A stretch of DNA of 35,356 bases, from contig CAADGB010000503.1 of assembly GCA_900696455.1 (NCBI GenBank), forward strand, positions 1 to 35,356. The letters run 5' to 3'. How positions within the stretch are numbered: position 1 is the stretch's first letter; each line of letters starts with the position of its first letter. The notes under the pieces are model-generated. The model searched no databases, was not told where the DNA came from, and saw nothing but the letters and a program-made list of their open reading frames with translations. This document shows positions 1-9,145 of the stretch, piece by piece. The DNA is from an uncultured delta proteobacterium (lineage in GTDB: Bacteria > Myxococcota_A > Polyangia > Haliangiales > Haliangiaceae). The translations under genes were made by a program, and so were the position numbers.

Positions 1-2
1 CC

Positions 3-2165
3 GCCGAGCGCGCCGCCGCCGCCGAGGTGGGGGCGGGCGCGGCCGACGACGCCCGGCGCCGCCGGGTCATCGACGAGCGGCGGCGCGGGCTCACCGCCGC
101 GCTGCCGCGCCTGCCCCTGGTCGGCGTGGTCGTCGACCAGGCCGGCGCGCCCGTCGCCGACGCCGAGGTGCTGCTCGCCGCGCCGCCGCGCCGGACCCGC
201 TCCGCCGCCGACGGCCGCTTCCGCTTCGACGGGCTGACCGAGGGCGTGTACGTGGTCGAGGCCCGGGCCGGCGACGGCTACGGCGGCCCGCTCGAGGCCC
301 GGGTCGCGCCGGTCGACACGCCGGTCACGCTCCGGCTCTACCCGGCCGGCCGGGTCGAGGTCCGCTGCGTCGCCGAGGCGACGGGTGCGCCGCTGGCCGG
401 CGCCCGCGCCGGCGTGCGCATGCGCTCGATGTTCCCGGGCGCGCTCGACCTCGAGGCCACCACCGACGCCGACGGCGTCGCCACCTTCCGCGCCATGCCC
501 GCGGCCGGGCTCGAGGCGTGGTGCGCGGCGACCGGCCACGCCATCGCCGCCCAGGGCGTCGACAGCACCCAGGAGGGGACGTGGCGCGTCACCGTCGAGC
601 TGACCGCGGGCACGCCGGTGCACGGCCGCGTGGTCGACGCCCGCGGCGCGCCGGTGGCCGGCGCGTCGATCGAGGTCGCGCCGTCGCCGATGCCGGGCCT
701 GGCCGGGGTCAAGGGCGCGGTGCGCAGCGGCGACGACGGCGGGTTCACCCTGCCCGGCGTCGAGCCCGGGCCGTGGGTCGTCCACGCCGATCACCCCGAC
801 CACGAGCTCGGCCTGGCCCGCGTGGTCGTGCCCGGGCGCGGCCCGGCGCCCGCGGTCACCGTCGTCGTCGGCGACGGCGTCACCGTGGCCGGCGTGGTCG
901 CGACCGCCGCTCTGGCGCCGGCGCCCGGCGCCACCGTCGAGGTCCGGTTCCGCGACGGCGGCCGGGTCTTCCGCACCGTGCAGGCCGACGGCACCGGCGC
1001 CTTCGCCGCCCGCGGCCTGCCGCGCGACCAGCTCCAGCTCGTCGCCCTGCACGATCAGGCGGCGAGCCCGCCGGCGGTGGTCGACACCCGCGGCGGCCAG
1101 GACCGCGACGACCTGGTGCTCACCCTCGACGACGACCAGCTCATCAGCGGCGTCGTCCTCGACGCCGCCGGCGCGCCGGCGCCCGACGTCTCGGTGTTCT
1201 TCGTCCACGACACCCGCGACGACGATCGGGCGACCGCCGCCGGCGTCGAGGTCACCGACGTCGACGGCCGCTTCGAGCTGCACGGCCTCGCCCGCGACCA
1301 GGCCTACGTCCTGACCGCGATGCGCCCCGGCCATTTCGCCGCGGTGTCGCTGGCGATGCGCTCGACCGGGGTGCGCGCGGTGGCCGGCGACGACGTGACG
1401 ATCCGGCTGCCGGCCGACGGCGCGATCCGCGGTCGCGTGGTGATGAGCGGCGGCGGGCCGCTGCCCGCCGACCTGCGGGTCCGGCTCGGCGGCACGCCGC
1501 AGCCGGTGGGCGCCGACGGCCGCTTCCACCTCGCCGGCGTACCTCCCGAGCGCCACGCCGTACGCGTCGACGCCCGCGGCGTCCCCGAGCTGGTGCGCGG
1601 CGACGTCGTCGTCCGGGCCGGCGAGACCGTCGACCTCGGCGACCTCGTCCTCACCCGCGGCCGCGAGGTCAGCGGCACCGTCGTCGACGCCGGCGGTCGG
1701 CCGGTCGGGGGCGCCACCGTCCGCTTCGTGCCGGTCGGGATCCCCGGCCTGCTCACCGCCGAGACCGATCGCCGCGGCCGCTTCGCCCGCGCCCTGCCCA
1801 CCGACCGCGACTGCGACGTGCAGGCCACCGGCGATCTGGGCGCGACGACCGCGGTCCGCCTCGCCGCCGGCCCCGCCGACGCTCGGGTCGAGCTCCGCTT
1901 CGGCGCCGCCGGCCGCATCACCGGCGTCGTCCGCGCCGGCGGCCAGCCCGCCGCCGGTCGCTTCGTCCTGCTCGATCGCCAGCCCGAGGGCCCGCCCACC
2001 ACCATGGCCACCACCGACGCCGCGGGCCGCTTCGAGCTGGCGGTCGCCGGCGGCACCTACCAGGTCTCGCTCCTGGCCGAGGACGAGCGCGGCCGCGATC
2101 GCTACGTCGACCGCACCGTCACCGTCGCCGCCGGCGCCACCGTCGAGGTCGAGCTGGTCGACTGA
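3..2165 (+). CDS. Carboxypeptidase-regulatory-like (CarboxypepD_reg) repeat protein, 5' truncated
   Basis: The reading frame is open to the left edge of the window, so the true start probably lies upstream; the first in-window start is GTG at 27. From about residue 30 I count eight repeats of roughly 80 residues. Each opens with a hydrophobic 'V.G.VVDA.G.PV.GA.V' strand and closes with 'T(D/A).DGRF...GL..G.Y.V.A', which is the pattern of the CarboxypepD_reg / transthyretin-like beta-sandwich. No peptidase domain or catalytic motif is visible, and the end is a bare beta strand without a sorting tag. Such repeat proteins are commonly exported and act as adhesive or structural modules, but a signal peptide cannot be judged because the N-terminus is missing. 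Family call is firm; function is unknown. Confidence 0.8.
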   Translation, partial: AERAAAAEVGAGAADDARRRRVIDERRRGLTAALPRLPLVGVVVDQAGAPVADAEVLLAAPPRRTRSAADGRFRFDGLTEGVYVVEARAGDGYGGPLEARVAPVDTPVTLRLYPAGRVEVRCVAEATGAPLAGARAGVRMRSMFPGALDLEATTDADGVATFRAMPAAGLEAWCAATGHAIAAQGVDSTQEGTWRVTVELTAGTPVHGRVVDARGAPVAGASIEVAPSPMPGLAGVKGAVRSGDDGGFTLPGVEPGPWVVHADHPDHELGLARVVVPGRGPAPAVTVVVGDGVTVAGVVATAALAPAPGATVEVRFRDGGRVFRTVQADGTGAFAARGLPRDQLQLVALHDQAASPPAVVDTRGGQDRDDLVLTLDDDQLISGVVLDAAGAPAPDVSVFFVHDTRDDDRATAAGVEVTDVDGRFELHGLARDQAYVLTAMRPGHFAAVSLAMRSTGVRAVAGDDVTIRLPADGAIRGRVVMSGGGPLPADLRVRLGGTPQPVGADGRFHLAGVPPERHAVRVDARGVPELVRGDVVVRAGETVDLGDLVLTRGREVSGTVVDAGGRPVGGATVRFVPVGIPGLLTAETDRRGRFARALPTDRDCDVQATGDLGATTAVRLAAGPADARVELRFGAAGRITGVVRAGGQPAAGRFVLLDRQPEGPPTTMATTDAAGRFELAVAGGTYQVSLLAEDERGRDRYVDRTVTVAAGATVEVELVD

Positions 2166-2198
2166 TCGGCGCACCACCACCGCCGCCGCCGCTTGTCC

Positions 2199-2215
2199 CC
2201 CGCGCGGCCCGCGGG
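2199..2215. terminator. Short GC hairpin after the repeat protein
   Basis: CCCGCG (2199-2204) and CGCGGG (2210-2215) form a 6-bp stem with a 5-nt loop, 34 bases after the stop of the repeat protein and just before the DUF1697 start. There is no T-run, so it is at best a weak or Rho-assisted terminator. In DNA this rich in GC such stems also arise by chance. Confidence 0.2.
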
Positions 2216-2236
2216 TGATGCTCGGGCGTCACGTCG

Positions 2237-2809
2237 ATGCCCGCCACCCGCGTCGCCAGCCGCCCGCACCTCGCGCTCCTGCGCGGGATCAACGTCGGCG
2301 GCAAGAACATCATCAAGATGGAGGCGCTGCGCGCCTGCTTCGAGGCGGCGGGCTGCACGCAGGTGGCGACGTACATCCAGAGCGGCAACGTCGTGTTCCA
2401 CGCGCCGGGGCGACGCCGGCCGCTCGCCGCGCTGCGCGCCACCCTCGAGGCGGCGCTGGCCGCGCGCTTCGGGTACGCCGCGCGGCTGGTGCTGCTCGAT
2501 CGGGCCCAGGTCGCCCGCGTCGTCGCCGAGGCGCCCGCCGGCTTCGGCGGCGAGCCCGCCCGCTACCGCTACGACGTCCTGTTCGTGCGCGCGCCGATGA
2601 CGGCGGCCCGCGCGCTCGCGGAGCTCCGCCCGCGCGAGGGCGTCGACACCGTCGCCGCCGGCACCCTCGCTCTCTACGCCCGGCGGCTCATCGCGCGCGC
2701 GGCGCAGAGCCACCTGACCAAGCTCGTCCAGCTCCCCGTCTACCAGGACCTCACGATCCGCAACTGGAACACCACCACCGCGCTGGCCCGGATGATGGCG
2801 CTCGGGTGA
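2237..2809 (+). CDS. DUF1697 domain protein
   Basis: A 190-residue protein of normal length for DUF1697. The family signature is clear at the N-terminus: 'LLRGINVGGKN' (residues about 13-23) followed by 'YIQSGNVVF' (about 46-54). The C-terminal half carries the usual 'LTKL' and 'TIRNWNT' elements. The ATG at 2237 is chosen because the conserved domain begins 11 residues later. It is a predicted soluble cytoplasmic protein; the family is widespread and its biochemical role has not been established. It lies 71 bases after the repeat protein on the same strand and converges with the minus-strand small membrane protein. Family assignment is certain, function is not. Confidence 0.9.
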   Translation: MPATRVASRPHLALLRGINVGGKNIIKMEALRACFEAAGCTQVATYIQSGNVVFHAPGRRRPLAALRATLEAALAARFGYAARLVLLDRAQVARVVAEAPAGFGGEPARYRYDVLFVRAPMTAARALAELRPREGVDTVAAGTLALYARRLIARAAQSHLTKLVQLPVYQDLTIRNWNTTTALARMMALG

Positions 2810-2814
2810 ACGCG

Positions 2815-2836
2815 CCGCTGCCCGTCGGGGCAGCGG
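2815..2836. terminator. Bidirectional terminator-like hairpin between convergent genes
   Basis: CCGCTGCCC (2815-2823) and GGGCAGCGG (2828-2836) form a perfect 9-bp stem around a GTCG loop. It fills the 31-base gap between the DUF1697 stop (2809) and the stop of the minus-strand small ORF (2841). That position suits a hairpin serving both convergent transcripts, though neither side carries a T-tract. Confidence 0.45.
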
Positions 2837-2840
2837 GCGC

Positions 2841-2969
2841 TCACAGCACGATGGAGGCGCAGACGAGGGCGAGCAGCGAGATGACCGTGGCGAACACGAC
2901 GTCGTGCCGGCGGCCACGGCTCTGGCGCGCGGCGATGTCGATGAGTCGGTTGGAAACGATGGTCGTCAT
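2841..2969 (-). CDS. Small single-pass membrane protein (42 aa), hypothetical
   Basis: Reading from the ATG at 2969 gives a 42-residue protein. It has a polar, Arg-rich N-terminal half (with 'RQSRGRRHD') and a hydrophobic C-terminal helix of about 18 residues ('VVFATVISLLALVCASIVL') that runs to the stop. This layout predicts a tail-anchored or N-in inner-membrane miniprotein. A longer version starting at 3056 adds only Arg/Pro-rich sequence typical of spurious extension, so I prefer the short one. The ribosome-binding site is weak (a GGGG run just upstream). I do not recognise a family. It stands alone, followed directly by the 2815-2836 hairpin. Confidence 0.45.
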   Translation of the reverse strand: MTTIVSNRLIDIAARQSRGRRHDVVFATVISLLALVCASIVL

Positions 2970-3309
2970 GCCCCGAGCTACTTCAAGCTCCGGGCCAGGT
3001 CCCTGGCCAGACCGCCGCCGCCGGCGCGCCTCCGCGACCCTCGTCGCCACGCCCACTTGCGCGGGGCGCGCCGCGACCGAACGCGGCTCGCCGCTGTCGA
3101 CCCCGGCTCGCAGCCGTGTCCCTGCGGCGTCGCACCCGGTCGCACCGGCGGTCGCACCGAGATGTCGCCGACTTGCACCGCGACGCCGGCGTCAGCCACC
3201 GGCAGCGGCCTTGGCCAGGACAGCGGCGCGCGCCCCGACCGTCACAGGTTGACAGCGCGTCCGGGTGCGCCAGGGTGCGCGGTTCGCCCGCGCCGCGCCG
3301 GGCCGTGCC
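2970..3309. other. 340-base region without a convincing gene
   Basis: This is the stretch upstream of the small membrane ORF and downstream of the STAS gene, both on the minus strand. Open frames here are Arg/Pro/Ala-rich and read like random GC-rich sequence. The only structure I see is an inverted repeat GGCCAG/CTGGCC (2993-2998 and 3003-3008), which would lie in the leader of the small ORF. A TTGACA occurs at 3249-3254 on the plus strand but has no partner -10 box and no downstream plus-strand gene. Confidence 0.5.
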
Positions 3310-3792
3310 TCACATCGAGTCGCGCACGAACAGCAGGTACTGCTCCTCGAGATCGTCGACCTCCATCGGCCGGCCGCAGCGCGGGCACGGCGTGGTCGGC
3401 AGCTTGCCGCCGTTGGCGCGGCAGGCGGCGGTCTCGAAGAGCTGATCGAGCTGCTCGTCGCACTCGGCGCAGGTCATCGGCGCGTAGAACGACTCGAGCG
3501 TGCCGTGGCCGAGAAAGCCCTGGACCATGTTGCACTGATCGACCACCGGCGGCGGACAGTGCACGAAGCTCAGGCGGGTGGTGATGGGGATGCGGCGGAT
3601 GGCGTCCATCCACGCCCGCACCCCGTACGAGTTGATGCGGCGGACGCCGCGGAGGTGGATGCGGATCGGCCGCTCGCCGAGCTGGACCAGCGGCGACAGG
3701 TCGGAGTTCTCGTCGATCACCCCGGCCAGGGTGACGACGTCGGCGTTGCCGTCGTGGCCGATCTCGAGCGTGAAGGGGACCCGGACCGCCAC
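3310..3792 (-). CDS. STAS-domain protein with C-terminal zinc ribbon (partner-switch anti-sigma-factor-antagonist type)
   Basis: A 160-residue protein. Residues 1-110 read as a STAS fold: 'VVTLAGVIDENSDLSPL' followed by the phospho-site loop 'RRINSYGVRAW', where the Ser matches the phosphorylated Ser of SpoIIAA/RsbV-type antagonists (usual motif D-S-S/T-G; here N-S-Y-G). The last 50 residues hold two CxxC pairs ('CAEC' and 'CPRC') that should bind one zinc. The GTG at 3792 is preferred: GAGGG (3801-3805) sits 8 nt upstream, and the start lies only 2 bases after the stop of the HATPase gene. It is probably co-translated with that gene as a kinase/antagonist pair. Its target is not identifiable here; no sigma factor is adjacent. 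Confidence 0.8.
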   Translation of the reverse strand: MAVRVPFTLEIGHDGNADVVTLAGVIDENSDLSPLVQLGERPIRIHLRGVRRINSYGVRAWMDAIRRIPITTRLSFVHCPPPVVDQCNMVQGFLGHGTLESFYAPMTCAECDEQLDQLFETAACRANGGKLPTTPCPRCGRPMEVDDLEEQYLLFVRDSM

Positions 3793-3794
3793 GG

Positions 3795-4787
<993 letters not shown>

Positions 4788-4978
4788 GCCCCTCGAGTCT
4801 CCGACGTTAGCAGAAAGCCTCCGGACGCGCGCCGGGCGCGGCCAAGGATCTGCGGGGACCGATGAAGAAAAGCTCCGACCCGACGGTGCGACCCGGCCCT
4901 ACCCGGCCGGGGCGCGCCGCCCACGCCCACCTCGGGTCGCGCCCCCGAACTGGCTTTCGGTGGCGCGCGATCCCCCTC

Positions 4979-4984
4979 TATAAT
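4979..4984 (+). promoter_or_regulatory. Candidate -10 box TATAAT, leaderless arrangement
   Basis: A perfect TATAAT in otherwise very GC-rich DNA ends 5 bases before the GTG start at 4990. A transcript would begin at about 4991, essentially at the start codon. No convincing -35 box is visible; sequence around 4955-4961 is only loosely similar. No Shine-Dalgarno sequence lies between box and start, which agrees with leaderless translation. Confidence 0.45.
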
Positions 4985-4989
4985 CACGA

Positions 4990-7818
4990 GTGACATTGGG
5001 TGTATCCGACGACACGCGGGCGTCGCCTGAGGGGGCGGGCTCGCCGGGGCGCCTGCCGGTGCCCGGTGAGCGGCCACGGGTGCTGTGCGTCGACGACGAG
5101 CCGCACAACCTCGACCTGCTCGATCGCTGCCTGCGCCGTCGCTACGACGTGGTCACCGAGGCGCTCCCCGCCGCCGCCCTCGCCGCGGTCGAGGCCGACG
5201 ACGACCTGGCGGTGGTGCTGGCGGACTACCGCATGCCCGGCACCGACGGCGTCCAGCTCCTGACCCGCATCGCCGCCCTGCGCCCCGACGTCCGGCGCGT
5301 GCTGGTCACCGGCTACGCCGACGCCGATCCGGTCCTGGCCGCGGTCGCCGCCGGCCACGTCCACTGCGTCGTGCGCAAGCCGTGGCGGGCGCCCGAGCTG
5401 CTCGGCCTCGTCGATCAGCTCGCGCGCGCGCGCGACCTCGAGCTCGACAACCGCCGGCTCGCCGACGAGCTGCGCGCGGCCCGCGACCGCCTGGCGGCGG
5501 CGGGGGGCGCGGCCGTCGACGCCGACGGCGACGCCCCGGCCACCGCCCGGGCGCCGCGATCGCCGCGCCCCGAGCCCGGCGAGCCGGTCGCCGCCGATCG
5601 CTTCCGCGACGCCCTGACCGGCCTCTACACCCACGGCGTCTTCCAGGATCGCCTGCGCGAGGAGGTGGCGCGGGCCCAGCGCGCCGGTCGCAACCTGTCG
5701 CTGCTCCTGGTCGATCTCGACGGCTTCGCCAGCGTCAACCACGCGGTCGGCTTCCAGGCCGGCGATCAGGTCCTGCGCCGGGTCGCCCAGCTCCTCATCG
5801 CCGGCGACTCGCCGGGGCGCGTGCGCGGCGGCGACATCGCCGCCCGCTTCGGCGGCGAGGAGTTCGCGATCCTCCTCCCCGACACCGGCAAGAGCGGCGC
5901 GATCGCCAAGGCCGAGCGCCTGCGCGAGGTGGTGTCGGCGGCGACCCTGCCCGGCGACCAGCACCTGACGGTCACGGTCGGCGTCGCCGCGCTGCCCGAC
6001 GACGCCGCCGCGCCCGACGCCCTGCTCGACGCCGCCCTGGCCGCGCTGCGCGCCGCCAAGCAGGGCGGCAAGAGCCAGGTCCACTTCATCGCCGACGCCG
6101 CGCCCACGCCGCTGGTGGTGTCCCCGCCCGACGCCGGCGACGATCGCTTCCGCCCCTACCACGAGCGCATGGGCGAGGTGATCGCGATCCTCCAGCGCGA
6201 CCGCGCGGTGAGCTGCCTCTACCTCGATCTGCCCCAGCTCGAGCGCATCCGCACCGAGCTCGGCGTCGCCCGCTACGCCGAGCTGCTCGACCAGACCGGC
6301 GCGGTGCTGGAGAGCCTGCGCGGCCAGTTCCTGCGCTCGCGCGACGTCATCTGCCGCGCCAACGACGACGACGCGTACATCTGCCTCCTGTCGCCGCGCG
6401 ACGCCAGCCAGGTCGACCTCGAGCGCCTGACCGCGGCGGTCACCGAGGCCGTCGCCAGCGGCCTGGCCCCCGCCCTGCGCGAGCTGCTGCGCGACGAGCC
6501 GCGGGTCCACGTCGGCGCCGCGCGCGTGCTGTCCAACCCGATGGTCCGGCCGGAGCGCCTGGTGGCGCGGCTGGTGACCGAGGCCCACGAGGCGGCGCGG
6601 CTGTCGCGGCAGCGCGCCGCCCAGCGCGACAAGGCGGTGCTGCAGGACATCATCCTGGGCGAGAACCTGATGGCGGTCTACCAGCCCATCGTCCACCTCG
6701 AGACCGGCGAGATCTTCGGCCACGAGGCCCTGACCCGCGGCCCGCGCGGCACGCGCATGGAGTCGCCGGCGACCCTGTTCGCCGTCGCCGACGAGGTCAA
6801 CCTCACGTTCGAGCTCGACCGCGCCTGCTTCCGCGGCGCGCTGCGGCGGGCGGTAGGGCTCGAGCCGGTGCACCGGCTGTTCGTCAACCTGCTGCCGATG
6901 TCGTTCTACGACGCCAGCTTCATCGAGATCGAGGTCAGCCACCTCCTGTCGGCGGCGGCGCTCACCCCCGCCAACATCGTCTTCGAGATCAGCGAGCGCC
7001 TGGCCATCGAGAACTTCGCCGCCTTCCGGCGCGCCCTCGCCACCTACACCAGCATGGGCTTCGGGGTGGCCATCGACGACGTCGGCACCCGCCACTCCAA
7101 CCTCGAGACGGTGATGGCGCTGCGCCCGCACTTCATCAAGCTGTCCGACGTGCTGTCGCGCGGCGTGGCCCGCTCCACGGTCAAGCGCGAGATGCTGCGA
7201 TCGCTCGGTCACATCGCCGACACCATCGACGCCGTGATGGTCGCCGAGGGCATCGAGACCCTCGACGACCTCATCGCCCTGCGCGAGCTCGGCATCCGCT
7301 ACGGCCAGGGCTTCTACCTGGCCCGCCCCGGCCCGCCCTTCCCCAAGGTCCGCGGCAGCGTGCGGCGGTCGATCCTGGCCATCGGCAGCCGTCACCTCGA
7401 GCCGCTGACCGCGGTCCGCGATCCGGACCTCGACGGCGACGGCGAGCTCCACGACGAGGACGACGACGACGACGAGCGCGAGCAGACCGGCGAGCGCCTC
7501 GACCTCGCCGGCGTCGCTCGCGGCTCGGGCGCGTTCCTGATCCCACCCGCGGCCGGCGCCGGCGAGAGCCGGCCGCTGGCCGAGGAGCTGCGCCCGGTGG
7601 CCGAGGCCCCGCCCACCGCCGAGGTCCTGGGTGAGATCGCCGCGCCGCGCGATCCCGCCGACGAGACCCAGCCCCACGGGCCGACCCGCTGGCGACCGCC
7701 GCGCCCGACCCCGCCCACCGCCGACCCGCGGACGCGGCCGCTCATCGAGAGCCTGCGCCGCCGCGACGAGGATGCCCCGCCGCTACCCGAGGCCCCGACC
7801 AAGCCTGAGCTAAACTGA
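4990..7818 (+). CDS. REC-GGDEF-(degenerate GGDEF)-EAL cyclic-di-GMP signalling protein
   Basis: A 942-residue cytoplasmic protein. Its receiver domain (about 29-150) has acidic D35/D36, acceptor D79 ('LADYRMPG') and K130 ('RKPW'). A short helical linker leads to a GGDEF domain with intact 'GGEEF' (288-292) and intact inhibitory I-site RGGD (279-282), so diguanylate cyclase activity is expected. A second GGDEF-like domain (about 390-540) has lost its signature ('RANDDDAY'). The EAL domain (about 556-785) keeps E579 of 'EAL', the Asn of 'FVNLLP', Glu of 'FEISER', 'DD' of 'IDDVG', Lys of 'IKLS', Glu of 'AEGIET' and Gln of 'GQGF'. Loop 6, usually DFGxGxSSL, is altered to 'DVGTRHSNL', so phosphodiesterase output is uncertain. 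The last 160 residues are acidic and disordered-looking, with an EF-hand-like '[12 protein letters not shown]' at 811-822. It lies upstream of the PilT gene, suggesting control of motility. Confidence 0.92.
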   Translation: MTLGVSDDTRASPEGAGSPGRLPVPGERPRVLCVDDEPHNLDLLDRCLRRRYDVVTEALPAAALAAVEADDDLAVVLADYRMPGTDGVQLLTRIAALRPDVRRVLVTGYADADPVLAAVAAGHVHCVVRKPWRAPELLGLVDQLARARDLELDNRRLADELRAARDRLAAAGGAAVDADGDAPATARAPRSPRPEPGEPVAADRFRDALTGLYTHGVFQDRLREEVARAQRAGRNLSLLLVDLDGFASVNHAVGFQAGDQVLRRVAQLLIAGDSPGRVRGGDIAARFGGEEFAILLPDTGKSGAIAKAERLREVVSAATLPGDQHLTVTVGVAALPDDAAAPDALLDAALAALRAAKQGGKSQVHFIADAAPTPLVVSPPDAGDDRFRPYHERMGEVIAILQRDRAVSCLYLDLPQLERIRTELGVARYAELLDQTGAVLESLRGQFLRSRDVICRANDDDAYICLLSPRDASQVDLERLTAAVTEAVASGLAPALRELLRDEPRVHVGAARVLSNPMVRPERLVARLVTEAHEAARLSRQRAAQRDKAVLQDIILGENLMAVYQPIVHLETGEIFGHEALTRGPRGTRMESPATLFAVADEVNLTFELDRACFRGALRRAVGLEPVHRLFVNLLPMSFYDASFIEIEVSHLLSAAALTPANIVFEISERLAIENFAAFRRALATYTSMGFGVAIDDVGTRHSNLETVMALRPHFIKLSDVLSRGVARSTVKREMLRSLGHIADTIDAVMVAEGIETLDDLIALRELGIRYGQGFYLARPGPPFPKVRGSVRRSILAIGSRHLEPLTAVRDPDLDGDGELHDEDDDDDEREQTGERLDLAGVARGSGAFLIPPAAGAGESRPLAEELRPVAEAPPTAEVLGEIAAPRDPADETQPHGPTRWRPPRPTPPTADPRTRPLIESLRRRDEDAPPLPEAPTKPELN

Positions 7819-7830
7819 TCCCCAGGGGTT

Positions 7831-7859
7831 CCGACCGCCCGCTCCTCCCGGCGGGTCGG
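7831..7859 (+). terminator. Terminator-like hairpin after the c-di-GMP gene
   Basis: CCGAC+CGCC (7831-7839) pairs with GGCG (7850-7853) and GTCGG (7855-7859), with one bulged G and a 10-nt loop. It starts 13 bases after the stop at 7818 and lacks a T-tract. It would weaken but not necessarily block read-through into the PilT-like gene 40 bases further on. Confidence 0.3.
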
Positions 7860-7897
7860 CGCCGGGCCCCAACTCGCATCCGGGACACGGTTCACCC

Positions 7898-8986
<1,089 letters not shown>

Positions 8987-8987
8987 C

Positions 8988-9020
8988 GGGGGCGGGGGGG
9001 GGGGTGCGTGACGAGGGGGG
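8988..9020 (+). repeat. G-run cluster including an 11-G homopolymer
   Basis: Directly after the PilT-like stop, G5 (8988-8992), G11 (8994-9004) and G6 (9015-9020) follow one another with short spacers. The cluster can form a G-quadruplex on the plus strand. It is non-coding and lies in the leader or promoter region of the large RHS gene. Confidence 0.85.
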
Positions 9021-9063
9021 CGTCGACCGCCCGACCGAGGGATTGATGCGGCGCAAGCGACCG

Positions 9064-9108
9064 AGATCGCGCGGCTTCCAGACGCACGCGATCTTTCTTT
9101 GTTCTTGT
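9064..9108 (+). terminator. Intrinsic (Rho-independent) terminator candidate upstream of the RHS gene
   Basis: AGATCGCG (9064-9071) and CGCGATCT (9087-9094) form a perfect 8-bp stem with a 15-nt loop. The stem is followed by a T-rich tract (CTTTCTTTGTTCTTGT, 9093-9108) that is striking in this GC-rich DNA. It would end transcripts from the PilT-like gene 78 bases upstream, so the RHS gene probably has its own promoter in the same short region or depends on conditional read-through. Confidence 0.6.
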
Positions 9109-9135
9109 ACGCAACCGCGGCGCGACCGCCTCGAT

Positions 9136-9140
9136 AGGGG
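9136..9140 (+). promoter_or_regulatory. Ribosome-binding site of the RHS gene
   Basis: AGGGG ends 5 bases before the ATG at 9146 and 8 bases before a second in-frame ATG at 9149. Either start leaves the Sec signal peptide intact. Confidence 0.55.
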
Positions 9141-9145
9141 CCGTC

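Noticed and set aside
3249-3254. TTGACA consensus -35 box on the plus strand
   Set aside because: No -10 element at the correct distance and no plus-strand gene downstream until 4990.
4984-7677. A very long open frame on the minus strand opposite the c-di-GMP gene
   Set aside because: Its translation is a monotone of Val, Asp, Gly, Arg, Leu and Glu without any recognisable domain, while the plus strand gives clear REC, GGDEF and EAL motifs. Such antisense frames are expected when nearly every third base is G or C.
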